From positions 1,984,001 to 2,048,000 of the forward strand of contig NC_060252.1 of assembly GCF_921293095.1 (NCBI RefSeq): a stretch of DNA of 64,000 bases, given 5' to 3'. The stretch is from Ischnura elegans (lineage: Eukaryota > Arthropoda > Insecta > Odonata > Coenagrionidae). Below are positions 1 to 10,506 of this stretch, piece after piece. The number at the start of each line of letters is the position of its first letter. The first letter of the stretch is position 1. Both the position numbers and the translations under genes were made by a program. The notes under the pieces are model-generated. The model did not search any database and was not told where the DNA came from. It was given only the letters and a program-made list of their open reading frames with translations.

Positions 1-1500
1 ATTTTTCGGCATTGGCAGCGACGAAAAAATATTGTGGCAGTAAAATGAAGACAAAGCCCTTTGTAAACTTCCGCAGATTTTTTTCTTATCTCGTTAGCGA
101 TCAAGCATCATTCGGAACATCGTTATAAAAACATGAAATCTTGCACAAAAGTTGTAAACGGGGGGAATTTTAGAGAGGAAAAGGGTCATGGTGTAAAGAA
201 TTTGCCGGTCGTTCACGAAGTAACGCGGCAACGCCTTCGCATATAGTAATTTTTAACGGTCAATTATGCGATGCAAATTGAAGTGCGCGCTAGCGCTACT
301 AAAAAGGGATTTCAACAAATCAGAATTCATATTATTTAGGTAAGTAATTTAGTTATTTCATAAATGCATAATTTTTTACTTAGCAGACAGCTCTCGTGTT
401 ATTTATATTTTGCGATGGTGGAAAAAGGTCGCCGGCTTTGTAAGTGACACCTACGATTTACGTACGCTACAGAAAATTCTGGGAATAAATAATACCTATT
501 AACATATTTATAATTAGAAAGAAAGAGAGGATTGGATTAAAATAATTTTAAAGATAAATTTGCTTTAAAACAATCAATTATATTTAATTCATTGAATAAC
601 TTAATAAATATATTCTTGTAATTTTGTACGTATGTACTTACCGAGTTTTCAATGAAATTTTTTAAAACTATTTATGACATGATTTTATTTTATAGATTTT
701 TGTCATAATGCGTAGCAAAATAGAGGATGCAAATTCAAAGATCATCTAAGAAGTGAATCTCATTTTATTAAAAAAATCCAGGAGCGATTACTTTGTCTAA
801 TATGTGAAATGTAACGGGTAATTTTTTATTTTTCACGGCAGTAGGAATGATATTTCGAAGCACTTGGAGACGCAAGAGCATTAAAGATATTTAAATACTT
901 CTACATCTTCCTCCAAAATACAGAAATTTATAATAAAAACGAAGAAAAGAAACTTGCATCAGCAGAAGGATGTCTTTCCATGCCATTTTCCATAGTCATT
1001 CCTTCAGATCTAAGGCCTGTGCATCACAAGTTATCAAATCGGTTTTGCAGCGCACATGATACACAACGCCGTTCAAACAGCTGCTGTTTTGTTGCCCGCA
1101 GATGTGGAAAATATTGTCATTAAAATATATTTCTATTTCTACATTACACTGTGCGTCTTCAAATGCTGAAAGAATTTTGTGAAACTGCGGAAGTCGCATG
1201 TATAAGAAAATACTTGGTTACTGAAAAACGCGCTAGTTACCTCTTTAGTCAGCTGTATTAGATAGAATTTTTAAATTATACCACACCATGAATTCCTACT
1301 TTCTATATCAGGCTTAATGTCCTATAATTGTAGAAGAGAGTTTTGAAAAAGAATCCTCAAATTTAGCTAGAGTTTAAAAACAATCAATCACCTTTTTTTA
1401 AAATGCTATTGAAGTTATTGAGGGTGATAAAATTTTGGTAATCGAAGTAGCGAATCAAGTTTAAAATATCTGAATCAAAAGCGGTCAGAAAGTCAAAGCG
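1..1500. other. Unassigned AT-rich DNA
   Basis: I see no supportable gene, RNA or terminal repeat here. Short open frames in both strands have no recognisable domain and no splice context. The stretch is AT-rich, as expected for intron or intergenic DNA of a large arthropod genome. Confidence 0.5.
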
Positions 1501-1504
1501 GTCG

Positions 1505-1975
1505 ACTAAAATCTCTTTGACTTTGACCCCCAATATGACTTTCGGAGGTCAAAATAAATTGTTGTACGGATGAATGAACTGCGTAACTGACTTTGGCACC
1601 CTTCAAAACCTATGGTTTGACACGTTGGTTGTCATGATGGCCAGACATTTAACTCTATGACCTTTGACCCCCATTGAGACCTCGGTGGTCAAAAAATCAA
1701 CAATATGGATCTATTAACTGAAAAATCGACTTTGGAACCCTTCAAAACATATGATTCGAAACCTGGGTGTCACGATGGCCGGACGTTTATCTCTATGGCC
1801 TTTGACCTCCGTATTAACCTTGGAGGTCAATTAGTGAATAATACGGGTATTTGGACAACACCAATGACTTGGGTCCCCTATAAAATCCATGGATCGACAC
1901 CTTTGTTGGTATGCTATTCTTTTGGCCACCCTTATGACCATGACGGTGACCTTACTGGGTCAACGGTTGAATTTT
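1505..1975. repeat. Three diverged tandem copies, period about 140 bp
   Basis: A unit containing CTTTGACCCCC, then GGAGGTCAA, then CCCTTCAAAAC and GATGGCC-GACNTTTA recurs near positions 1520, 1663 and 1799. The third copy trails into related but more diverged sequence. A 91-residue open frame over the last two copies is probably a by-product of the repeat. This is an old short satellite or an internal transposon repeat. Confidence 0.7.
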
Positions 1976-2518
1976 CGTAAATGAAAGTGTTTTTTTCGGG
2001 TTTCTTGTGTTCGAAAACCCAAGAATTGACATTTTGGTCAATGGAATTCAGACATTTTTCAATCTCTTGCTTAAACTCAACAAAACTTAGGACCTTTCCC
2101 CATATAAGTGTGCCAATTCTCATGAATATTCTTCGATGCAAAGTTACTAAAATTACGGGTTAAAAATGACACACGACCGTTGGGACAGTCTTAATATTCA
2201 TTTTCTAGAAATGTCACCGTTAGGTTAATCTACTAGTAATAAGTAATATTTCTAAAATAATTTTGCCTTTTTATGGACCACTCCCTTCACCCTTTGTGAG
2301 ATATCGTGGGATTTTGCTCCGCTTCTTCTTTCTAATCTCACGTAGGATTTTTCAAAATGCGTATTTTCAGTGTAAATACGTTAATCTCGGCTTCATTGTG
2401 TTGGGTTCATAAATAAAACAATTTGTTTAATTATTTTTATTGAATATTACCGAGATCGCAATAAACTGGTTTTTGCGGAAAAAATTACGTGGTACTTTCC
2501 AGAACCCCTTCTTTTTAC

Positions 2519-2590
2519 CTAGAGGGGGTGAAGCCATGGTCTAGGGGGAGGAAAGCCATGGTCTAAAGGGGGAAGCCATGATCTAGGAGG
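2519..2590. repeat. Short minisatellite, three copies of a unit of about 24 bp
   Basis: The words GAAGCCATGGTCTA, AAAGCCATGGTCTA and GAAGCCATGATCTA follow one another, separated by G-rich spacers. No gene overlaps them. Confidence 0.7.
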
Positions 2591-4795
2591 TGCGAGCCAA
2601 GTTGTGACATTTTAGCATGGAAAAGATGAATGAAACCAACATTATAAGAAAATTATAGCAGCGCTTTATTGGTTAATGAGATTATTTCCTTTAAAAAAAA
2701 TAGTGTTATTTCAGCTACTTGTCTCATACTAATACATATCATTTTTCGTTGGTTTGAAGAAATTTTTTTTAATACTTTCGTTTCAATTCGGTACTGATTT
2801 TACTTAAAGACTTTTGCGATTTTTGCTTCTAGGGGGTCAGCTGCTCCCCCTGCCCCTCGCTGGGTACGCCCATGTTTACATATGACATTCTTAATCAATT
2901 TATTTTATACGATCGCTTCTCGCTTTATCTTGATTTATTTAGCTTTTTGCGCAGAGTCAAGGCTATAAAATGCCTTAGTTCATCGTAAAAATATATTTAT
3001 TAAGTGTATAATCATTTTGCGTGCCCAATATCGTCACTTTTCAGCGACTTTGCAGCGTATGAGCGTTAAAATATCTCAAGCGCGCATACGGAATATCGTC
3101 TGCAGTCCCAACCGTGACGTCACGCTCCCTCATCCCACTCACTTCCCCGCCGTGCGATGTTGGCCACAGCGTTCCGCCCGAACGGCAGGTCTAGGTAACA
3201 CTATCAAACAAAAGAAATTGATTCAGCAAAATGCATTGAAAAGTTTATTTCATAATGGATAATTCGATGTGATATCGCATCTCAGACATATTTTTTGATT
3301 GCTGTACACAAAAATTATGCAATACCTTTGGGAAAGGGTAGATTTATGAGTAATACCGAAGCATTTGTATGTTTGAGATGCAGTTATTGCTTTACAAACG
3401 GCCGTATATTTATTGATCATATACATTGCGTATTGTTTGCACTTCCGATATTTGTTTCCATTAGTGTATGCGTGATAAGTATGGAAAAACATAACTAGCA
3501 ACGTCAGTATTATACATATCTGTATTCGGAAAGCAGAAATACACCTCAATGTCGGAGTAGAAACGAAAACTTTTGCAATGCAGAAATGAAACGTTATGAA
3601 AATAACGTTCAGATAAATGTGTGAATGATACACATTTATCACGTTACAAACACCTACGTGCGAGCAATTAGTAACATATGTTTGCAACTCCTAAAATGTT
3701 AGTCAAGGAAACAACAATCTGCTTCGCTACATTTAAATATTTCAAATATTGACAGCGTGCGGAAATATACGGCATATAGTTTATTAGAGGTGGTTAATGT
3801 AAAATACAAAGCATAATTAACGTAACTTGTTTTACTTATTTATTGCTGATCATATCACAAATAGCACTACAACGCACACAACATTTCACTTCACATTTCA
3901 CGAGCTGTCTTTATGACACTTATAATCCGTACATTCTGAATCAACTGGTTCAATGAAAAGCTTGACTCACACTTAATTTAAAACACTATAACGTAACTCT
4001 AGTAAACAATGATAATCAGTTTTCCAATCACTCTGCACACACCAAAAGAATTCGCACTCGTTGACGTTCGAAAGAATTCTTCACATCTCACTTCCCACTC
4101 ATCACTAATGATTTAGAATCAGTTGATGTTATTTCACATTACCATTACGTAGACAATGAAATAAATAGGCTGAAAAAAAATTTTTAAACCAGAAATTGTA
4201 ACATCAACAAACTTCCAATCTCACTCTCCACTATCACTCGTACCGTAACCAAAACAAAAACAACAGCGCAACGAAATACGCGAAATGTAAACACTGCCGA
4301 AAGCTCACGATAAAGTGACTAGAATAAGTTATATGATCAAACACAAATTATAAGCGCACAAACGAATGAAAATTTATAATCGCTTGCTGTATCCCTAAAG
4401 AACAACTGCTTCAAATATGAAACATATCCCCTTCGCAACAGCTAGTAGATACCTTTGATCGAAATTGTTAAACCAGTATGAAAGAAATAAATAATTTTGT
4501 CGAAGCTCATACACTCACAAATCACTTCACTTGTCGCTTCACTCTTTACTTCATCGTCTATATGCAATCAATTCACTTAGGGGCGCATTGAATTTACAAA
4601 TTGTGTTCACTTACACTAGAGGCAAAAGTTCACTGCAAGTCGTAGCTTCCTCGCAGCTACGAAAAACTTTCAATTCCTGTCAACAATTACACTACATAGG
4701 TTGCCTGCCTTACTTGAAGAATGGATTCTCGTATTCCATTTTGGCACAAATGCATAAAAACTCTATAACAGTATACAAATAAAACCGGAGTTCGA
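2591..4795. other. Unassigned DNA with a possible transposon end near 2830-2875
   Basis: No gene is supportable. Around 2830-2875 the sequence reads CTCCCCCTGCCCCTCGC followed by TGGGTACGCCCATG, which resembles the end of a dispersed insect repeat that I have seen described, but I cannot find a partner end. A 145-residue open frame at 3250-3687 (minus) and an overlapping plus-strand frame have no recognisable domain. Confidence 0.35.
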
Positions 4796-4814
4796 TCATC
4801 CACAACGGTCCGCC

Positions 4815-4985
4815 ATATTTAGTAGCTCCCTTAGACAAGGAGGGCGACTAAGAACCGGCTACTAAGATAGTAGCATACTAAGCTTAGTAGCCCTTACTAA
4901 CGATCTATGAATACCATTTTGATAGTATGCTACTACTTAGAATGCTACTTGGGCGTTAGTAGCTTACTAAGGAAACTATGAATAC
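4815..4985. repeat. Cluster of inverted and direct TTAGTAGC words
   Basis: TTAGTAGC or its complement GCTACTAA occurs at least five times in about 170 bp. CTACTAAG near the left faces CTTAGTAG and GTTAGTAGCTTACTAAG near the right. This could be the remains of a small foldback or MITE-type element. No flanking duplication is evident. Confidence 0.4.
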
Positions 4986-5053
4986 GGCCGTATGAGTCCT
5001 CTGCAAAACGCGTCCAGAAAAACACTTTCCCAGATGCGCTCCGAACAAGGGCC

Positions 5054-5284
5054 GTCAAGCAACTGAAAAGTTGACATTGCGCGGGGTTGGGCAAAAACCC
5101 ACGCGATCTATTCCTGCCGGCAACAGTTCACTCACCCTCAGAATAGGTCCGGACGCAATTATTTAGTTGCGGCAACTAAAAAGCCACCCGTGCGCGGGGC
5201 CACAGTCAATGCCGTGTGTTTCATTTGCACTTCCATAAAGCAACTAAATAGTTGCTTTGAAAAAGTTTCCAGTGCGCGGGGGCC
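5054..5284. repeat. Three palindrome-plus-GCGCGGGG units
   Basis: Units near 5054, 5164 and 5239 each have a small palindrome (CAACTGAAAAGTTG, AGTTGCGGCAACT, GCAACTAAATAGTTGC). Each palindrome is followed 3 to 17 bp later by a TGCGCGGGG word. The spacing is about 75 to 110 bp. The arrangement suggests subterminal repeats of a DNA transposon, but I found no complete element. Confidence 0.45.
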
Positions 5285-5445
5285 CAATTCTAGCGTCGTT
5301 AAGGATCAATATAAACAATAAACATCAGAATATGCAATCTATTCACAGGATGGTCAATTGGTATTATTTTTTCGTGAGAAAGTTGCACTTGTAATTGTTC
5401 TTCACAATCAAACTTGTAATTATATAAGTGCATTCACGTTTGAAA

Positions 5446-5690
5446 TACCATTAGGAACTGTTGAAGTTATTTCGGGTTTCCCACCGGATAAGGTTCTCCA
5501 TCTCTGCCGACGTTTCGATGGTCGTGTCGTCCATCGCCATCAGGGCTCATTCAAGCCCTGATGACGATGGACGACACGACCATCGAAACGTCGGCAGAGA
5601 TGGAGAACCTTATCCGGTGGGAAACCCGAAATAACTTCAACAACATCATACGCCGGGAAAACCTCAGATCTTTCTTTACCATTAGGAACT
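5446..5690. mobile_element. Penelope-like 3' end in hairpin form with 14-bp target duplication
   Basis: Two 88-bp arms (5460-5547 and 5554-5641) are inverted copies with one mismatch and a 6-base loop. The right arm plus its extension to 5676 matches the 3' end of the Penelope-like element near 57274-57397. The 14-bp sequence TACCATTAGGAACT occurs at 5446-5459 and again at 5677-5690, so the insertion is 5460-5676 (217 bp). Inverted pseudo-LTRs are known in Penelope-like elements. This copy is severely 5'-truncated and retains no coding sequence. The right arm carries CTGATGA (5558-5564) and GAAAC (5585-5589) around a short stem, resembling a hammerhead ribozyme core. Confidence 0.85.
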
Positions 5691-5723
5691 TTTACGTACG
5701 ATACAATCAATGGTAACTACCAG

Positions 5724-5944
5724 TGTTCAGTGGCCAATGCTTTATTCGCGACAGATACAAACACTTTTACACCTTCCCTCCTCCTTCCGCACTCTCTCTT
5801 CCGTACTGTCCCTTCGACAGCGGACTGTAGACTGCCAAGAAAAAAAAGGAAGTCCACCCTCCCGCTCTCACGGCCCAGTAACGGCCCGCCGGCCAACCGC
5901 ACCAACACATTCAAAAAGGCGGCGGGAGACCCACTCCCCAAACA
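5724..5944 (-). repeat. BEL 3' LTR
   Basis: This is one of two 221-bp direct repeats that bound the element. On the plus strand it runs from TGTTCAGTGGCC to CTCCCCAAACA. It is preceded by the duplication ACCAG at 5719-5723. On the minus strand a purine-rich tract (GAGGCGGGCGGAA) lies just upstream and fits a polypurine tract for plus-strand priming. Confidence 0.93.
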
Positions 5945-6020
5945 TTCCGCCCGCCTCGTCTGAAGGACGAAAGAACTGCACAGGGAGCAGTCCGCCCGCC
6001 ATGATCGGCCGGTATCACGG

Positions 6021-6202
6021 CTACTGTCCCGCTGGCATTGGCAGCGGACTGAGTCTCACGATCGGACGTTGTAGCGTGGTATTCGCCATTTTCACTGTTA
6101 CCACGCGAACTAATCCATCCGGTCCAGGATGAACCTCGGTTATGCGGCCCAATGGCCACTTCGAAGGTGGGTAGCGGTCGTCTCGGACGATCATGAGCTG
6201 TC
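6021..6202 (-). pseudogene. BEL pol C-terminal tail (DUF5641-like), separated by insertion
   Basis: The minus strand encodes a segment containing IVRDDRYPPSKWPLGR, then EVHPGPDGLVRVV, then a short tail ending in LSPLPMPAGQ. This is the conserved basic domain found after the integrase in BEL/Pao polyproteins, ending here in its own stop. It is cut off from the integrase (which stops near 10507) by the Harbinger element. The flanking TTA words at 6203-6205 and 10507-10509 let the two parts join in one frame when the insertion is disregarded. Open frames that run past 6202 into the insert are artefacts. Confidence 0.9.
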
Positions 6203-7074
6203 TTAAGGTCTGGTTTCGCTGGTGCGTCCCGCGGCTGCGTCCGACTGCTGCGGCCGGCCGCCACTGACTCATCATATGTACTATACATTGTAGTGGTTTC
6301 TTCGACGCGGCTCGGCCGTCGCGTTCAACGTCTGGCCGCCGACGTCTGCGGCCCGACTGCTCGTGAAGCAGTCGAGACGCAGACGTCGCTGCGGGCAGTC
6401 GTGCACTTGGTCGTGAGCTGAGCGATGGCTACCAAATTTTCTGCCTGAGACGAGAGCCTGATAGAAGAATGAAGGAAATATGCACCTCTTTACGGCAATC
6501 AGGATAAATATTTCAAATATTACGCGATAAAGTAGAATACCAGGCCTGTGATTACATAGAAACTAGGGAAAAAGCAAGAAAATGTTTTTCTTTTATATTT
6601 ATTAATAGGTTTATATCATTGGCACTGAAATAATTCACTTCCTTCGTTCATATACAATGGGTCGGTCAATGCTCATGAGTCGATATACACGTTCCTGCTG
6701 CCAGATTGAAGCTCCTTCTTCATTGAAAAACTTCATTAAAATGTCTCTCTCAGATCAAAACCTTCTGATCCAGCGAAGCCCCCAGTTCTTCCCGAAGGGC
6801 GATGTTTGCTGGTCGGTCTACATTAGCTTCGAACTCCTATTGTGGCCGCTGTTGCTTCTCTAATAACCATCCCTCAATAAATTATGCAGAAGGCATGCTG
6901 TTATTATCAGGTGTTCGCATATTTAAGGGGTAATCGATATTGGTGGATAAAACACAAGAAACACTTGACTTAGCAGCCCAAATGCATTTTCCGTTGCTCG
7001 ACGAGCACGAGTTTACCTGTTATTTAATACAATCTTGGCTCTCTCCCCCCGAGATTTTACTTTTTTATATGGCT

Positions 7075-7440
7075 TCATTGTGTGTTTGTGCAATCTGAAC
7101 ACTTCTTCACCAACGATAACATGGGGCAAAAGCTTATGACACACGGGAAGTCTTTCATCTGGCGGGAAAAATTTGATTTATAGAATATTCCACTGCCTCC
7201 TTCTTTTTCATATGATCCAACATCTCTGGCAACAAAATTAAAATTAGCGCCATCCATGGCTAGTAACACAATGAAAAAGTATTCCTTGTAGTTAAAGAAC
7301 AAAGATCCGCTGGCTTTTGGGCAGAATATTCTAACGTATTTTCCGTCAACGGGGCACACACAATTTCGAAAGTTCCATCTCTCCCAAAAATCCAAAGCAT
7401 TCTTCTTCAAAGACTTATGAATTTGTGGGGAAGTATACAA
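7075..7440 (-). pseudogene. HARBI1-like transposase fragment (DDE_Tnp_4)
   Basis: The 121-residue frame contains WNFRNCVCPVDGKYVRI, then CPKASGSLFFNYKEYF, then LAMDGANFNFVARDVGSYEKEG and GIFYKSNF. These blocks follow the central part of PIF/Harbinger nucleases, with the first catalytic aspartate in VDGK and the second in DVGSY. The usual family length is about 350 to 450 residues, so both the N-terminal helix-turn-helix region and the C-terminal part with the catalytic glutamate are missing or unreadable. It sits within terminal repeats of the same superfamily, which supports the call. A domesticated HARBI1 gene is unlikely because the frame is short. Confidence 0.88.
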
Positions 7441-7639
7441 AAGGTACTAAACGGCTACACAATGCTTTTAGTGTTTCTTTAAGTATCGCACTTTAATAAC
7501 TGTATGAAATACGAAAGGAAAAGCTCAGTGACCAAAAGGTTTCTCCTGTACCTAGACACTTGAAAAAGATTATTCCTTTATTAGTTGATTAATTGGTATT
7601 TTTTTCTTTTATCATAAAGGGGATTACTGTAAAAAAGGT

Positions 7640-7765
7640 GGAAGAATGAAAGGGACAATTACTTAAAATACAAGCGAAAGCAAAAGCTCGGGACAGGCTC
7701 TGCTGCTTCTGTCAAAACGTCAAAATGGCATTGACATTGAGCTGTTAGGCCAAAGAACTTCTGAA
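7640..7765 (+). pseudogene. Possible MADF/Myb-like accessory ORF remnant of the Harbinger element
   Basis: A short plus-strand stretch reads KYKRKQKLGTGSAASVKTSKWH, close to the KSGSG-(A/S)-D-VYKSKW block of MADF domains. Harbinger elements commonly carry a second DNA-binding protein of this kind, often in the opposite orientation to the transposase. Upstream and downstream frames are broken. The match is short and made from memory, so this is tentative. Confidence 0.3.
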
Positions 7766-8250
7766 CCATTATCGCTAGAAAAATTGTTAAGAAGAAACAA
7801 ATTTCAGATGATTCATGAGCGCTAACCCCAGACTCCGTTGCACTCAGAAGTGTACGAAATTGAGGAAGACTTCAAAGGCAGCTAAGTATTACTTCATGGA
7901 TGGCTGAATATTTTGAAGAGAGAGCAAGAAAGAGATTGGAAATAATAAAAGACATGAGAAAACGATGAAATTGGCCATTTCGTGAAAATCACGGCTTTAA
8001 AATTGAAAAAAAATATCCCCAAAGTTAATTGCGAAGGCTCAATGTATCCGGAGAAAATCGTTGTCCATTTTCACCATGCTCCAAGCCAACCTCTCGAAAG
8101 GCAAACAGATACTGAAATGTATTTTCTGCTGAAAACAATGTTGTCGGGCCGCAGCCGTCTTGCGACCGGGACGCGCGAAAGAAACCACCCTGCCGCAGCG
8201 TCCAACCGCAACGACCGAACGCGGCAGTCGGACGCAGCCGCGAGACGCCC

Positions 8251-10485
8251 CACAGTGGGCGAAATGCCCCAAAAGATGGTCAAAACTAAAAATCATTCCT
8301 ATATGGCCTAAAAGATGACGTTTTATATGTTTTTGAGGTTGCTGAGTGCGATTCTGAAGTCATAATTTAAAAAAATCATGGTGAAAGATGAATTATGATA
8401 TATAAATTAAAAGAAGTTCAGAATAAATAAGGCATAAACTATGAAATATAGGCAAAGTAAGAAGTTTTAAGTTTACAAAAATATGAGTGAATAATGGAAT
8501 AACATAGATGAATAAAGAATTTATCTGGCATTATTTTATAAATAACAATGAATGGGTAGTTAAATGCGTAGCAATTAAATTCATGACCCAAGCAAATGTT
8601 AATTATTGCAGTGATCTCAACTTTGTAAGCAGTTCCTCAAAAGCTCCTCAGTTCAGGTGGATCACTGCTTACAAAGTCGTCTGAAGAGTTGTCGGAATAT
8701 ACTTCGGGAGAGGTCGATGAGGATGGGCATGAAGCTTCAGACATTGTAACACTCGGTGGTATTATCAGAAGCAACGCCTCGCTGCTTAAGCATTGCAATT
8801 TCTTTTTCGGCAATGGCCTTGGGCTGTTTATTAAAGGATCTGAAAAAATCAACAGCCTGGAATAAACATCTTGCATATTTTTTCGGCGTGAACATATCCG
8901 TGCAAAAACTTCACGAAGCCTCTTAAAATATTTATTGCACGCCTCCTGGGCTTCTTCTGACATCCATCCAATGGGCAATATGGAATTTCTATTAAATAAT
9001 TCCTTTCAATGTACAAATAGTTTATGCACCGTTGTTGGCATGTTGAACCAGGGATATTAGCGCACGAATAAACGGGCAGTTTCAATTGCATACTCTTCAA
9101 ATATGTCGACATCTATTTGATGGCCGCAGGATATGACTTACAAAATGGTATGCATACGTTTAATCAAATTTAAGTCCAAGCCAGTAATGGACGCAGAAAC
9201 GCTGCTATTTTCAAAGGAACGACGAGCTGTGTTTCCGTCATTGCTACTCCCAAAACTTTGCTTTGGCCTCTAAACAATGAGGCCTAGGTGAGACCTGAAA
9301 AACTTTCTTTGTGCAGTCTGAAGGACAGATGTATGAAACATTCAAAGCATCGAAGCATACTAATACGTGCTAGTAGTATGGCATCCCCCGATCCGCCTCA
9401 CGGTTGGAAGCATTAAACACAATAGAAAGATACAACGTGTCGTTTGTACAGCGAAGGAATAAACATTGTAAATCACGGACGTGAGCCAATAACCAAGTTG
9501 AGAAAAGGGTGCATGGTGCACCCTCCACGTCCCTGCACACTATCAACCGACTCCTTCCCCGTAAACCAAACAGCCGATTCAACGCGCTGAAAACCAATTG
9601 GACTCTTCCCCCCAAACATCTCCAAACCAAGCCCACATTCCTCATGAAACATATCAAACTACAAATTGTACTTTTCACCGGAAGATTATCGGAATCGTCG
9701 AAATATATAGATCGAAAGTATTGGAATTACAAGTGAAATTTAAAACGTCTTTCAATGGCCCATTCAAAATTTGAATAGTTAATAACAAAACGTATAAACA
9801 ATTTTTGAAACTTGAAAATAAATACTCATAGTTCAATTTCATAACTAGACACATTCGCATAAAAATATTCATGTCTTCAACGGAAACATATGAGCGTGTA
9901 GAGTACCGACTATGGAACCCAACGCGTGGCCATGTGATTATCTTAATTAAATGGCTTAAACTTTGCGAGGGGCAGTTTGGGGCAGCAAATGTTTGTTTCG
10001 TAATAACAATTAAATGTGTAAGATTGATTATATGCTTGTTATTACGCAGAATACGATAGAATGCTAAACTTATGACTTAATTTTTAAATAATTTTTCGAA
10101 TAATATTGTATTAATTTTATTCAAAAAATAACTTTAATACTGCCAATTTATTAACCTATAGCAATTTTTAAGAAATTTATTTAGATTACACACACATTGC
10201 TTGGCTAAATACATTTTACAGAACGAAATTCGCCCAATTACAACAGCAGTAGCGTTATAATGAACTACAAGTACTTATTCTTGCGCTGGTCAGTGGCCGC
10301 TCTTACTCACGCGGACATCACTTTCACAGTGGTTTATCAACGCGTAAACATACTCACCAGCCTTTAAAATAGTATTTTCGGACGCTCCCATTCTTCCTTT
10401 AGCCAATACATAATTTCAAAAACCTTATATACTAAGTTCATATTTTCCTATTTTGGCCACGTTTTTGGGCATTTCGCTCACTGTG
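8251..10485. mobile_element. Transib element A (RAG1-related superfamily), 2,235 bp
   Basis: The left end reads CACAGTGGGCGAAATGCCCC. The right end, read inward on the minus strand, is CACAGTGAGCGAAATGCCCA. CGCCC flanks both sides (8246-8250 and 10486-10490), giving a 5-bp GC-rich duplication as known for Transib. Without the insert and one duplication, the flanks rebuild the Harbinger terminal repeat, which confirms the boundaries. A decayed transposase lies on the minus strand at 8637-9280. The rest, roughly 9400-10460, is AT-rich with no domain I recognise. Confidence 0.92.
8637..9280 (-). pseudogene. Transib transposase C-terminal half, decayed
   Basis: From right to left on the minus strand: QSFGSSNDGNTARRSFEN (about 9230), TGLDLNLIKRMHTIL, YPWFNMPTTVHKL (about 9050), then ILPIGWMSEEAQEACNKYF with FKRLREVFARICSRR and a serine-rich tail ending at 8637. 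The order matches the C-terminal part of Transib transposases. The SEEAQEA-NK block aligns with ASEGNESGNK of RAG1, where the third catalytic acid lies. At least three in-frame stops break the reading (one near 9125 and two between 9000 and 9060). The N-terminal half with the first catalytic aspartate is not visible, so this copy cannot make a working enzyme. Assignment is by eye against families known to me. Confidence 0.87.
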
Positions 10486-10506
10486 CGCCCCAGCGAAACC
10501 AGACCT

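Larger units (their letters stand above)
6206..10506. mobile_element. PIF/Harbinger DNA transposon inserted in BEL, itself interrupted
   Basis: The ends are AGGTCTGGTTTCGCTGG and its inverted partner (ending CCAGACCT at 10506). They continue as matching GC-rich sequence (GCGGCTGCGTCCGACTGC) for at least 50 bp. TTA flanks both sides (6203-6205 and 10507-10509), the 3-bp TWA duplication typical of PIF/Harbinger. A DDE transposase remnant lies at 7075-7440. A Transib element with its duplication occupies 8251-10490, so the Harbinger element itself is about 2.06 kb, too short to be complete. The right terminal repeat is split: its inner part lies at 8140-8250 and its outer tip at 10491-10506. Confidence 0.92.

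Noticed and set aside
3250-3687. 145-residue minus-strand open frame as a gene
   Set aside because: Composition looks like translated noncoding DNA, with no domain, signal or splice context.
10325-10340. CACAGTGG word as another Transib end
   Set aside because: It lies inside element A, and the following bases do not match any Transib terminus of the window.
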